A stretch of 64,000 nt of DNA from Pseudomonas mohnii (GTDB lineage: Bacteria; Pseudomonadota; Gammaproteobacteria; Pseudomonadales; Pseudomonadaceae), in NCBI RefSeq assembly GCF_900105115.1, contig NZ_FNRV01000001.1:5707501-5771500 (forward strand). The letters are read 5' to 3'. Positions 44,047-52,571 of this stretch are shown in pieces; position 1 is the stretch's first letter; the number at the start of each line of letters is the position of its first letter. The position numbers and the translations under genes were made by a program. A model generated the notes under the pieces. That model had not been told where the DNA came from. It searched no databases and saw only the letters and a program-made list of their open reading frames with translations.

Positions 44047-45150
44047 TCATTCGCCGTTCTTGACCTTGCTCCAGATCCGCGTGCGCACCCGTTCGGTAGC
44101 CGGCGGCAAGGGTTGCAGGGTGAACAGGGTGGCCAGGGCCTCGGCCGACGGGTAGACCGCAGGGTTGTTGCGGGTTGCCTCGGCCACCAGCGCCGTCGCG
44201 TTGCGGTTGCCGTTGGGGTAGTTGAGGTGATTGCTGACCGGGGCAATGACGTCGGCACGCATCAGGTAGTCGATGAACGCCAGCCCCTGTTGCGGATGCG
44301 GGGCATCCTTGAGCAACACCAGGGTGTCGAACCACACCGGCGCGCCTTCCTTGGGCAGGCTGTAGGCGATCTTCACGCCATTGCCGGCCTGTTCGGCGGT
44401 GGCCTTGGCCTCCAGCATCGCGCCGGACCAGCCCACCGCGACGCAGATGTTGCCGTTGGACAGATCGCTGATGAATTTCGACGAATTGAAGTAAGCGATG
44501 TGTGGACGCAGCTTGAGCAGCAGCGCTTCGGCCTTGTTGTAGTCCTCGGGGTTGGTGCTGTTGGGCGGCAGGCCCAGGTAGTGCAGGGCGACCGGCAGCA
44601 TTTCCGAGGGCGAATCGAGCATCGCCACGCCGCACTGGCCGAGCTTGGCCAGGTTCTCTTCCTTGAACACTAGGTCCCAGGAGTCCACCGGCGCCTTGTC
44701 ACCCAGGGCAGCGCGAACCTTGTCGACGTTGTAGCCGATGCCGTTGGTGCCCCACAGGTACGGCACGGCGTACTGGTTGCCCGGATCATTGTTGGCCAGT
44801 TTCGCCATCAGATCCGCGTCCATGTTAGTGAAATCCGGCATCCGGGCGTGGGGCAGCGGGGCGAGGGCGCCGGCCTTGATCAGGGTCGGCAGGCTGAAGT
44901 TGCTGGCCACCACCACGTCGTAGCCGCTGCGGCTGGTCAGCAGTTTTCCTTCCAGGACTTCGGCGCTGTCGAAGGTGTCATAGACCGGCTGGATACCGGT
45001 GTCACGCTTGAAGTCATGCAGGGTGTTCGGGCCGATGTAGTCGTACCAGTTGTACACATGCACGGTCTCGCCATCGGCGGCGACCGCCGACAACGAGATC
45101 GCCAGACAGGCGCCCAACCCCAGATTGAAATACGAGCGGTGACCACTCAT
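44047..45150 (-). CDS. Polyamine-type ABC substrate-binding protein (PotF/SpuD-like), orphan
   Basis: A 367-residue periplasmic protein: signal peptide about 1-24 (ending AVAA), then the PotD/PotF fold, beginning ETVHVYNWYDYIGPNTLHDF, a polyamine-binding-protein hallmark. Aromatic and acidic pocket residues (NWYDY, WGTNGIGYN, DSWDL) are conserved. No permease or ATPase genes are adjacent. It is divergent from a LuxR regulator and followed by the P1 peptidase. ATG 45150 has AGGAG upstream. It may supply another spermidine/putrescine importer or serve in sensing. Confidence 0.9.
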   Translation of the reverse strand: MSGHRSYFNLGLGACLAISLSAVAADGETVHVYNWYDYIGPNTLHDFKRDTGIQPVYDTFDSAEVLEGKLLTSRSGYDVVVASNFSLPTLIKAGALAPLPHARMPDFTNMDADLMAKLANNDPGNQYAVPYLWGTNGIGYNVDKVRAALGDKAPVDSWDLVFKEENLAKLGQCGVAMLDSPSEMLPVALHYLGLPPNSTNPEDYNKAEALLLKLRPHIAYFNSSKFISDLSNGNICVAVGWSGAMLEAKATAEQAGNGVKIAYSLPKEGAPVWFDTLVLLKDAPHPQQGLAFIDYLMRADVIAPVSNHLNYPNGNRNATALVAEATRNNPAVYPSAEALATLFTLQPLPPATERVRTRIWSKVKNGE

Positions 45151-45261
45151 GATGCGGCACTCCTGGCCTGCTGCAGGCCGGTGATAATCAGGAGTCTGCA
45201 GCGTATCGACCGGGGTGGCCGTCACCCATTCCCATCATGGGTTACTCGAAAGGGGTAGTGC

Positions 45262-46035
45262 GTGGACGCGTTGTTGAAAGAGTTACCGCTGCACCAGGGG
45301 CTGGCGCGGGTGTTTGGCGCCGTGGGCCAGGAGGGCTTCTGGCGGGCGCTGGTCGACACCCTGCGTTTGCTGGTGCCGCTGGACAACGCGCTGGTCGCGG
45401 TGATGCAGGCCGGACGGGTGCCCAGCCTGCTGATTGATTTCGACTCGCGGGGCGTTGCCGACGAGCATGAAGAACTGGCGGATTACCGCGCCGGCATGTA
45501 CCTGCTCGATCCGTTCTACCTGGCCGTGTGCGCGGGCATTGCCGATGGCTTGCACAGGCTCGAATCGGTGGCACCCGACCAGTTCCAGCAGAGCGAGTAC
45601 TACCTGAGTTACTTCCGTTCGGTGGTCGGCGGCGACGAATTGCAGTTCATGCTCAACGTCGACGGCGCCGTGCTCGGTTTGTCCCTGGGACGTTCCACAC
45701 GCTTCAGCCTCGAAGAGCAGGGTCGCCTGCTGTGCGTGCGCGATTGGGTGCTGGCCGCCATGCGTCGACATACGCAACTGCTGCCGCTGCAAGGGCCGGC
45801 CGCCGAGGCGGTGGCCGGTGATCTGGCGACCTTGCTGGACCGCTTCGATGCACGCCTGTCGGCACGGGAAATCGAAACCGCGCGCCTGATTCTCCAGGGC
45901 TTCTCCAGCAAGGCCATCGCCCAGCACATGGGGATCTCGCCGGAGACGGTGAAGGTGCATCGGCGCAATCTCTATCACAAGCTCAATGTGAACGGACATG
46001 GCGAGCTGTTTGCCCTGGTGTTGCGGCCACGCTGA
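45262..46035 (+). CDS. LuxR-family transcriptional regulator
   Basis: A 257-residue regulator with an N-terminal sensing region (about 1-180, no autoinducer-domain signature that I recognise) and a C-terminal LuxR helix-turn-helix (about 195-252: LSAREIETARLILQGFSSKAIAQHM, SPETVKVHRRNLYHKL). Start is GTG 45262 after AAAGGGGTA. It is divergent from the polyamine-type binding protein across 111 bases and probably controls it; the signal would be the ligand or its catabolite (inference). Confidence 0.9.
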   Translation: MDALLKELPLHQGLARVFGAVGQEGFWRALVDTLRLLVPLDNALVAVMQAGRVPSLLIDFDSRGVADEHEELADYRAGMYLLDPFYLAVCAGIADGLHRLESVAPDQFQQSEYYLSYFRSVVGGDELQFMLNVDGAVLGLSLGRSTRFSLEEQGRLLCVRDWVLAAMRRHTQLLPLQGPAAEAVAGDLATLLDRFDARLSAREIETARLILQGFSSKAIAQHMGISPETVKVHRRNLYHKLNVNGHGELFALVLRPR

Positions 46036-46049
46036 CGCTTTCGCTTTTG

Positions 46050-46073
46050 CAGGCGCCGGCTTGCCGGCGAAGG
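46050..46073. repeat. REP-like palindrome, GCCGGCTTGCCGGC type
   Basis: CAGGCGCCGGCTTGCCGGCG is a second REP class common in Pseudomonas. It sits in the 45-base gap between convergent genes. A related sequence (CATCGGCTTGCCGGCGATGG) lies near 10677. Confidence 0.6.
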
Positions 46074-46080
46074 CGGTGTT

Positions 46081-47022
46081 TCAGCTTTGCAGTTTGAACA
46101 CCAACGCCTTCAGCCCGCATTCGATATCGGCATCCGGAAATTCCGGCGGATTTTCCAGTCGTTCGATGAATTGCAGGCTCGGCGCTTCGCGGGTGACGCC
46201 GTCGATCAGGAAGTCGGCACCGAAGGCCGGGTCGTTCATGCAGGCCAGAACGGTGCCGTTTTCAGCGAGCAATTCCGGCAGGCGGCGCAGCACGCGCTGG
46301 TAGTCCTTGGTCAACAGGAAGCTGCCTTTCTGGAACGACGGCGGGTCGATGATCACCAGGTCGTAAGGGCCTTTGCCGATGACTTTGCCCCAGGACTTGA
46401 ACAGGTCGTGGCCAAGAAAGGTCACCTTGCCAAGGTCATGCCCATTGAGCCGGTGATTGTCGCGACCGCGGCTCAGGGCCGGGCTGGACATGTCGAGATT
46501 GACCACGTGGGTCGCGCCGCCCTCGATGGCGGCAACGGAGAAGCCGCAGGTGTAGGCGAACAGGTTTAGCACCCGTTTGCCCTCGGCGTTGGCCCGTACC
46601 CAATCGCGACCGTAGCGCATGTCCAGAAACAGGCCGGTGTTCTGTTTGCGCCCAAGGTCCACCCGGTACTTCAGACCGCCCTCGACAATCGTCAGCTCGT
46701 CGATTTCTTCCCCGAGCAACCATTCGGTGGTGCTTTGCAGCAGGTAGCGATGTTGCAGCAGCAGGGTGTGCGCGCCGGATTGCGCCCAGGCGTCTGACTG
46801 CGTGAATGCCAGCAGAAGCTGTTTCAACGCCTCCAGCTGCGCCGCTTCCGGCTCCTTGAACAACGCCACCAGTACCACGCCCTGCAACCAGTCGACGGTC
46901 AATTGCTCCAGCCCCGGCCAGCAGCGGCCGCGGCCGTGGAACAGGCGGCGGGTTTCGGCGGGGGCGGCCGCCAGGGCGGTCAGCAAATGTTCGCGGAGGG
47001 TGGCGAGGGCTTCAGGGTTCAT
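46081..47022 (-). CDS. Class I SAM-dependent RNA-type methyltransferase (RlmI-like)
   Basis: A 313-residue protein of the Methyltrans_SAM (RlmI/RlmL C-terminal) family. SAM-binding motif I is LNLFAYTCGFSVAAIEGGA, motif IV is VIIDPPSFQKGSF (DPPS, typical of nucleobase methyltransferases), and GLFLDMRYGRDW precedes. Target RNA base is unknown; the PUA domain of true RlmI is absent. The start is uncertain: ATG 47022 and ATG 47055 both lack a good ribosome site. Confidence 0.85.
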   Translation of the reverse strand: MNPEALATLREHLLTALAAAPAETRRLFHGRGRCWPGLEQLTVDWLQGVVLVALFKEPEAAQLEALKQLLLAFTQSDAWAQSGAHTLLLQHRYLLQSTTEWLLGEEIDELTIVEGGLKYRVDLGRKQNTGLFLDMRYGRDWVRANAEGKRVLNLFAYTCGFSVAAIEGGATHVVNLDMSSPALSRGRDNHRLNGHDLGKVTFLGHDLFKSWGKVIGKGPYDLVIIDPPSFQKGSFLLTKDYQRVLRRLPELLAENGTVLACMNDPAFGADFLIDGVTREAPSLQFIERLENPPEFPDADIECGLKALVFKLQS

Positions 47023-47094
47023 CGGGTCGGGTCGGTCATTTGAAGGGGGCGGCATTTAACCATAGTTGCAGCATGGGCGGTTCCCACAAACCTT

Positions 47095-47192
47095 GTAGGA
47101 GCGAGCCTGCTCGCGATGGACTTGAGTACGCTGCGGGGTGTCAGACTTCCCGCGTTTTCGTTAACGACCATCGCGAGCCGGCTCGCTCCTAC
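47095..47192. repeat. REPIN (inverted REP pair)
   Basis: REPs at 47095-47116 and 47171-47192, inverted, around the same centre as in the large arrays (GGGGTGTCAGAC, GCGTT). Confidence 0.85.
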
Positions 47193-47301
47193 AAGGGGTC
47201 GGGTGAGGGCAGTTATCACGATTTATTTAACTTTACGTGAGGATTTGGCGACCTTGCGGCTCCCATACTCGGCCCCAACGAACAACAGCCGGGAGCCCGT
47301 C

Positions 47302-47919
47302 ATGTCGCCGCTACCTGCCTCACCCAGAGCCAGCCATCCACGATGGCTAAGGCTGACCCACTGGCTCAACGCCCTGGCGGTGCTGGTCATGGTCACCAGC
47401 GGTTGGCGCATCTACAACGCCTCGCCGATCTTCGATTTCAGCTTTCCCAAGTCGATCACCCTCGGCGGCTGGCTCGGTGGTGCGTTGCAATGGCACTTCG
47501 CTGCCATGTGGTTCCTGGCGATCAACGGTCTTGTCTATCTGGCGTTCAACCTGTTCAGCGGGCGCCTGAAACGGCGCTTTTTCCCGGTCTCGCCCAAAGG
47601 CGTGCTGCAAGACTTGTGGGCCGCGTTGCGGGGCAAACTCGGTCACGCCGACCTCAGTCATTACAACCAGGTGCAGCGCGTGGCCTACCTGTTCGTGATG
47701 GTCGATATCACGCTGCTGGTGCTTTCCGGGCTGGTGCTGTGGAAGTCCGTGCAGTTCCCGCTGTTGCGTGAGCTGCTGTGGGGCTACGAAGGCGCACGAC
47801 GTGTGCACTTCTTCGCCATGGCGCTGTTGGTCGCCTTCGTGGCGGTGCATCTGGTGATGGTCGCGCTGGTGCCAAAAACACTCTTGGCCATGATCGTGGG
47901 TCGCAAGGAGCCCGTATGA
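47302..47919 (+). CDS. Cytochrome b561-type membrane subunit
   Basis: A 205-residue inner-membrane b-type cytochrome with four to five helices. Candidate heme histidines are in the first helix (RLTHWLNAL), LQWHFAAMWF, ARRVHFFAM and FVAVHLVMV. It should pass electrons to or from the molybdopterin enzyme encoded next, whose ATG overlaps its stop (ATGA). ATG 47302 follows GGGAGC. The arrangement resembles, but is not identical to, MsrPQ (MsrQ has a different fold signature). Confidence 0.85.
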   Translation: MSPLPASPRASHPRWLRLTHWLNALAVLVMVTSGWRIYNASPIFDFSFPKSITLGGWLGGALQWHFAAMWFLAINGLVYLAFNLFSGRLKRRFFPVSPKGVLQDLWAALRGKLGHADLSHYNQVQRVAYLFVMVDITLLVLSGLVLWKSVQFPLLRELLWGYEGARRVHFFAMALLVAFVAVHLVMVALVPKTLLAMIVGRKEPV

Positions 47920-48701
47920 AAAAGCACATTCAAGGATCGGGTCTGGACGAGTCGTCCATCCTGACCGACGCCCGCAAAATCCTCGCCCCGCAGATCGAAG
48001 ACCGCTCGCGCCGTTCGTTCCTGCTGCGCGGTCTGACCCTCGGTGGCGTGGCCATGCTGTCCGGCTGCAACCTCACCGACAACGAAAGCGTCGACACCGC
48101 CTTGTCGTCGATGTCGCGCTTCAACGATCGGGTGCAGGGCTGGCTGTTCAACCCCAACGCCATGGCGCCGACCTATCCGGAGTCGATGATCACCCGGCCG
48201 TTTCCTTTCAATGCCTTCTACGGCATCGACGAGGCACCGGTGGTGGACCAGGAGAGTTATCGCCTGGAAGTGACCGGCCTGGTCGCCGACAAGCGCAGCT
48301 GGCGCCTCGAAGAGCTACGCGCGATGGCGCAGACCGACCAGATCACCCGGCACATTTGCGTCGAAGGCTGGAGCGCGATCGGCCGCTGGGGTGGTGTGCG
48401 CTTCAGCGATTTCCTCAAACGCGTGGGCGCCGACACCGATGCCAAATACGTCGGCTTCAAGTGCGCCGACGACTACTACACCAGTATCGACATGGCCACC
48501 GCACTGCATGCGCAAACCCTGCTGGCGCTGACCTATGACGGCGCCGTGCTGCCTCGCGAATACGGTTTCCCGATGAAGCTGCGCATGCCCACCAAGCTCG
48601 GCTACAAGAACCCCAAACACATCCAGGCGATTTTCGTCAGCAACACCTACAGCGGTGGCTACTGGGAAGACCAGGGCTACAACTGGTTCGGTGGCAGCTG
48701 A
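47916..48701 (+). CDS. Tat-exported molybdopterin-dependent oxidoreductase (SuoX/MsrP-like)
   Basis: A 261-residue periplasmic molybdoenzyme. A twin-arginine motif (RSRRSFLLRG, 30-39) is followed by a hydrophobic run and a lipobox-like LSGC, so it may be a lipoprotein. The sulfite-oxidase fold covers the rest; the molybdenum-ligating cysteine is Cys148 in TRHICVEGWSAIGRW. The C terminus ends SGGYWEDQGYNWFGGS, typical of the family. It could reduce oxidised sulfur or nitrogen compounds, with electrons through the b561 subunit upstream. Confidence 0.88.
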   Translation: MKKHIQGSGLDESSILTDARKILAPQIEDRSRRSFLLRGLTLGGVAMLSGCNLTDNESVDTALSSMSRFNDRVQGWLFNPNAMAPTYPESMITRPFPFNAFYGIDEAPVVDQESYRLEVTGLVADKRSWRLEELRAMAQTDQITRHICVEGWSAIGRWGGVRFSDFLKRVGADTDAKYVGFKCADDYYTSIDMATALHAQTLLALTYDGAVLPREYGFPMKLRMPTKLGYKNPKHIQAIFVSNTYSGGYWEDQGYNWFGGS

Positions 48702-48751
48702 CAGGCGCCCGGCAACTTCGTTTGTCCCCCCATGCATCAAGGAGTTTCATC

Positions 48752-49078
48752 ATGAAAAAGTTGACCACCGTTGTTCTGTCCCTGTGCCTGGCCGTCGGCG
48801 CCGCCAGCGTGTTTGCCGCCGATACGATGAGCAATGACAGCATGAGCAAAGACTCGATGTCCAAGGACGCCATGTCCAAGGACACGATGAAAAAAGACGC
48901 GATGACCAAGGATTCAATGTCCAAGGACACCATGTCCAAGGACGCGATGAAAAAAGATGCCATGTCCAAAGATGCCATGTCCAAAGATGCCATGTCCAAA
49001 GATGCGATGAAGAAAGACGCCATGTCCAAGGACAGCATGAGCAAGGACGCGATGAAAAAGGACGCCATGTCGCAGTAA
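48752..49078 (+). CDS. Pentapeptide MxKDx repeat protein, exported
   Basis: A 108-residue protein: signal peptide about 1-22 (ending VFA), then about 17 units of MSKDA/MSKDS/MKKDA. This is the MxKDx family known from beta- and gamma-proteobacteria, whose role is unknown. The sequence is rich in Met, Lys and Asp and lacks Cys; Met could bind metals such as copper (inference). AAGGAG precedes ATG 48752. It follows the molybdoenzyme by 50 bases and may be in the same transcript. Confidence 0.9.
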   Translation: MKKLTTVVLSLCLAVGAASVFAADTMSNDSMSKDSMSKDAMSKDTMKKDAMTKDSMSKDTMSKDAMKKDAMSKDAMSKDAMSKDAMKKDAMSKDSMSKDAMKKDAMSQ

Positions 49079-49099
49079 CCCCGGCCAACTGCAAACCCT

Positions 49100-49186
49100 G
49101 TGGGAGCGAGCTTGCTCGCGATGACGGTGTGTCAGTCAACATCAATATCGACTGGTAAACCTCATCGCGAGCAGGCTCGCTCCTAC
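49100..49186. repeat. REPIN (inverted REP pair)
   Basis: REPs at 49100-49121 and 49165-49186, inverted. A short perfect palindrome ATGACTTGAAGTCAT (49200-49214) follows. Confidence 0.85.
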
Positions 49187-49346
49187 AGGTTTATCACCCT
49201 ATGACTTGAAGTCATGCCCCATGCCATTGCCTGGTTTCACCCTTTGCCTGCATCAAAAATGAATTTCCGCCCACTCCGCTGCTCCTACCTGTAGGCAGCG
49301 GCATTGAGCCCGCGAATTCATTGAAGCATCAGGGAGCGGCACGGTC

Positions 49347-49757
49347 ATGAGTCGAGTACCGACAGCGGGCGAACACCTTCCTGGCGGGTTGATCCTGGTG
49401 GTTGAGGATGACCCGCTCATTCTGGAGTTTCTCTGTGAAATCCTGCAGGACGAAGGCTTTGTGGTGCAGCCGCAGACCAGTGCGGACGCTGCATCGCAGT
49501 ATCTGGAGCAGCATGCGCAGGATGTGCGGATGCTGCTGACCGACATCACCATGCCGGGCAAGCTCAATGGCGCGGACCTGGCCAACCTGGTCGGTGATCG
49601 CTGGCCGGACAAGCCGATCATGATCATGTCCGGCTATGAAACCCCCGAAAGTTCAGGCGTGCGGCATGCGGTTTGGTTCATCAAGAAACCCTGGGCCCTC
49701 GGGCAGTTGCTCGACTGCGTACAAAACGCATTGCAGGCTAATCTTCCGCCGCATTGA
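49347..49757 (+). CDS. Stand-alone CheY-like response regulator
   Basis: A 136-residue receiver domain without an output domain. Acidic pocket at ILVVEDDP (residues 20-22), phospho-acceptor Asp66 (LLTDITMPG), and conserved Lys in FIKKPW. It resembles receivers attached to hybrid histidine kinases. No kinase gene is adjacent. GGGAGCGG precedes ATG 49347. Confidence 0.92.
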   Translation: MSRVPTAGEHLPGGLILVVEDDPLILEFLCEILQDEGFVVQPQTSADAASQYLEQHAQDVRMLLTDITMPGKLNGADLANLVGDRWPDKPIMIMSGYETPESSGVRHAVWFIKKPWALGQLLDCVQNALQANLPPH

Positions 49758-49810
49758 TCCTGTACATTGGCCATCACACCCGCCAGCTCCGTTAGACAGG
49801 AAGGTCCGCC

Positions 49811-50476
49811 TTGTCCGCTCAAACCTGCGTTTTCCATCACCCGTACCGTGCCTTTCTGTTCGATATGGACGGCACCGTACTGACGTCCATTGCCGCCGCC
49901 GAGCGCGTCTGGGCGACCTGGGCCAAGCGTCACGGCGTCGATGTCGAGACCTTCCTGCCGACCATCCACGGCGCCCGCGCCATCGACACGATCAGCCGTC
50001 TGGCGTTACCCGGCGTCGATGCCGAAGCCGAAGCGGCATGGATCACCCAGGCGGAACTCGAGGATGTCGACGGGGTGGCAGAGGTGGTGGGTGCGGCGGG
50101 GTTTCTCAAGTCATTGCCGGCCCATCGATGGGCCATCGTCACCTCGGCCCCCAGAGCGTTGGCGTTGCGCCGCATGGCCGCCGCCGGGATTCCCGAGCCG
50201 CAGGTGATGGTCACGGCCGAAGACGTCAGCGCTGGCAAACCTGATCCGGCCGGTTATCGATTGGCGGCCCGGCGACTGGGTGTCGAGATCACCGAATGCC
50301 TGGTGTTCGAAGACGCCACTGTTGGTATTCTCGCGGCCGAAGCGGCGGGGGCGGATTTGCTGATCGTCACGGCCACCCATGATCAGCCGATGCAGACGGC
50401 GCACGCGACCCTGGCCGGTTATGACCAGATTGTGGCCAGACTGAACGACGACCTGATCCAGCTGCAGCTTTTGTGA
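49811..50476 (+). CDS. HAD-superfamily phosphatase (sugar-phosphate type)
   Basis: A 221-residue HAD-IA hydrolase: motif I FDMDGTV (Asp18, Asp20), motif II VTSAPRAL (Ser/Thr), Lys in GKPDPAGY, motif IV FEDATVGILAAEAAG. It should dephosphorylate small sugar phosphates, like YfbT/YniC. Start is TTG 49811, with AGGAAGG upstream, which is unusual but the only start with a ribosome site. Isolated, followed by a terminator shared with the convergent lipoprotein gene. Confidence 0.88.
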   Translation: MSAQTCVFHHPYRAFLFDMDGTVLTSIAAAERVWATWAKRHGVDVETFLPTIHGARAIDTISRLALPGVDAEAEAAWITQAELEDVDGVAEVVGAAGFLKSLPAHRWAIVTSAPRALALRRMAAAGIPEPQVMVTAEDVSAGKPDPAGYRLAARRLGVEITECLVFEDATVGILAAEAAGADLLIVTATHDQPMQTAHATLAGYDQIVARLNDDLIQLQLL

Positions 50477-50495
50477 GTGATAGCGCCTTCCAATG

Positions 50496-50529
50496 AAAAA
50501 GGCCCGCCAGCAGGTTCTGCTGAAGGGCC
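50496..50529 (-). terminator. Rho-independent terminator of the convergent lipoprotein gene
   Basis: On the minus strand GGCCC-TT-CAGCAG / CTGCTG-GC-GGGCC forms a long stem followed by TTTTT. Read from the plus strand it has no T run, so it mainly ends the minus-strand gene. Confidence 0.75.
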
Positions 50530-50607
50530 GTCAGGTGAGCGTTAAGGGGGCGTTCGCACCGCTGCCGGCGTCGCCTCGCCAGTCGGGATGCGGGTGCTGG
50601 CCTTGAG

Positions 50608-51060
50608 CTATTTCTGCGCAACGCCTTGCTTGATGTCCCCACAGAAAATATCGACATTTCCATCGGTCGCCGCAGTGCGCACGACAATGGAATACTCACC
50701 GGCCAGCAGCACGGACAATTCGACGGGGGCGCTTCGGCTGAACGACCAGCCACGTACGGCCTGGCGTTCGGTATCGACCTTGTCGTTCATGGCGTAGGCG
50801 ACGGGCCCGGGTTTTGCGCAACTGCCCTTGTTGATGAACGAATAGAGGCGCAAGGGCAGCACCGCTCCGGTTGGAACACCGCTGATGAAGAAGCTGAGGC
50901 CGGTCTGTTTGCCCCAGTCGGACAAGGCGACATTGCCGATCTGACCAGTGTTTTGCCGGGTGGCAACCAATGTAACGGACACGCTCTTGTTTGATGAAGT
51001 AGCGCAGCCGAACAGACTGGTCATGACCATGAGCGCGGTAAGTGAGTTTCTGAATTTCAT
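50608..51060 (-). CDS. Small lipoprotein of unknown function
   Basis: A 150-residue protein with a lipoprotein signal (ALMVMTSLFGC, Cys about 19) and a beta-rich exported part with two further cysteines (KGSCAKPG and IFCGDI) that may be bridged. I do not recognise the family. ATG 51060 has GGAGG upstream, so it is a genuine gene. It lies alone, downstream-convergent to the HAD gene. Confidence 0.75.
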   Translation of the reverse strand: MKFRNSLTALMVMTSLFGCATSSNKSVSVTLVATRQNTGQIGNVALSDWGKQTGLSFFISGVPTGAVLPLRLYSFINKGSCAKPGPVAYAMNDKVDTERQAVRGWSFSRSAPVELSVLLAGEYSIVVRTAATDGNVDIFCGDIKQGVAQK

Positions 51061-51204
51061 TGCCAACCTCCTGCATAGAAGAACCGCAATGGGTGATTAA
51101 GGGGTATAGCTCATTAATCGCTGTCCGGGGCTGCAATGCTGTCCACTCAAGGTCGAACACTGACTTGTGGCGAGGGAGCAAGCGCCCTCGCCACAGATTA
51201 ACGA

Positions 51205-52566
51205 TTACGACGCTTGCTTCAGCACCGGCGCGCGCTTGCCGAGCTTCATCAGCCAGAAGTAGCTCAAGGCCGGCACCAGCAACCCGACCAGCCAGGCCAG
51301 GTCGACGCCGTCGAGGGCCGTGGCCACCGGGCCGACGTAGAGCGTGGTGTTCATGAACGGAATCTCCAGCGCAATCGCCAGCACAAAACTGCCGCAGGCA
51401 ATCCAGTTGACCCGGCCATAGATCCCGTTGACGTCGAAGATGTCATCGATCCGGTACTGACCTTTGCGCAAGCAGTAGTAATCCACCAGATTGATCGCCG
51501 TCCACGGGATCAGGAAGTAGCTCATGAAGAAAATGAAGTTGAGAAAGAAGGTGATGAAGTCATCCTGACTGATGGTGCACAGGGCGGTGGCCACCAGGCT
51601 GATCACCAGCATGAACAGGCCGCGCACCCGGGGTGTCACTTTCAGGCGGGTGAAGGGTTCGATCACGGTGATGGTCGACATGAAAGCGCCGTACAGGTTG
51701 AAGACGTTGATCGACACCTGGCCGTAGACGATGAAGGCGAACAGCAGGAGCGCGCCGCTGCCGAACAGCCCGGCGACATGGCCGCCGACGTTACTGGAGA
51801 AGTCGCCGATGCCGACGCTCAGGATCGCCCCGAGAATCATCATCCACGCACCGCCACTGACCGTCCCGGCGTAGCTGTACCAGAACACCTTGGCGGTCGG
51901 CGTTTGGCTGGGCAGGTAGCGCGAATAGTCGGCGACATACGGCGCATACGACAGCTGCCAGGTGACGGCAATGCTCACGGCCACCAGGAATTTCGACAGC
52001 GAGAACCCGGTCGGTAGCCACTGCTCGGGCGGAATCGACAGTTGCAGGGCGAAGAGCGTGGCGACGACGAACACCAGCAGCGAAAGGATCGACAGCAGTT
52101 TCTGCAGGCGGTGAATCAATCGGTAGCCGTAGAGCGCGACGACGAAGCACAAGGCGCCGATCAGGTAGATGTTGCCGTTGGCGGGCAACGGGCTGACCGA
52201 CTCCAGCGCTTGGGCGGCGAGCAGCGTGTTGCTGACGAAGAATCCCAGGTAGATCAGCATCACGAACAACAGCGGCAACACCGCCCCGAGCACGCCGAAC
52301 TGGGCCCGGCTCTGGATCATCTGCGGGATGCCCAGTTTCGGTCCCTGGGCGGAGTGGGAGGCCATGAATATCGCCCCGATCAGCGAGCCGATGATGATTG
52401 CCAATGCGCTCCAGAACAGGTTGAGCCCCATCACCACCGGCAGCACACCCGAGGCGATGGTGGTGATGTTCATGTTGGCGCCGAACCAGATGAAAAACAG
52501 TGAACCCGGCTGACCATGACGTTCGGCTTCGGGGATGAAATCGATGCTTCTTTTTTCAACTTGCAT
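51205..52566 (-). CDS. NCS1-family nucleobase/vitamin permease A
   Basis: A 453-residue inner-membrane symporter with 12 helices, of the purine-cytosine permease branch: FFIWFGANMNITTIASGVLP near the N terminus, ASHSAQGPKLGIPQMIQSRAQFG (family hallmark) and SYAPYVADYSRYLP. The family imports nucleobases, hydantoins, allantoin or vitamin-like heterocycles. AGGAG precedes ATG 52566. It follows the isochorismatase gene by five bases (one operon). A second NCS1 gene is at 56330, about 40% similar by eye. Confidence 0.9.
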   Translation of the reverse strand: MQVEKRSIDFIPEAERHGQPGSLFFIWFGANMNITTIASGVLPVVMGLNLFWSALAIIIGSLIGAIFMASHSAQGPKLGIPQMIQSRAQFGVLGAVLPLLFVMLIYLGFFVSNTLLAAQALESVSPLPANGNIYLIGALCFVVALYGYRLIHRLQKLLSILSLLVFVVATLFALQLSIPPEQWLPTGFSLSKFLVAVSIAVTWQLSYAPYVADYSRYLPSQTPTAKVFWYSYAGTVSGGAWMMILGAILSVGIGDFSSNVGGHVAGLFGSGALLLFAFIVYGQVSINVFNLYGAFMSTITVIEPFTRLKVTPRVRGLFMLVISLVATALCTISQDDFITFFLNFIFFMSYFLIPWTAINLVDYYCLRKGQYRIDDIFDVNGIYGRVNWIACGSFVLAIALEIPFMNTTLYVGPVATALDGVDLAWLVGLLVPALSYFWLMKLGKRAPVLKQAS

Positions 52567-52571
52567 GGCGA

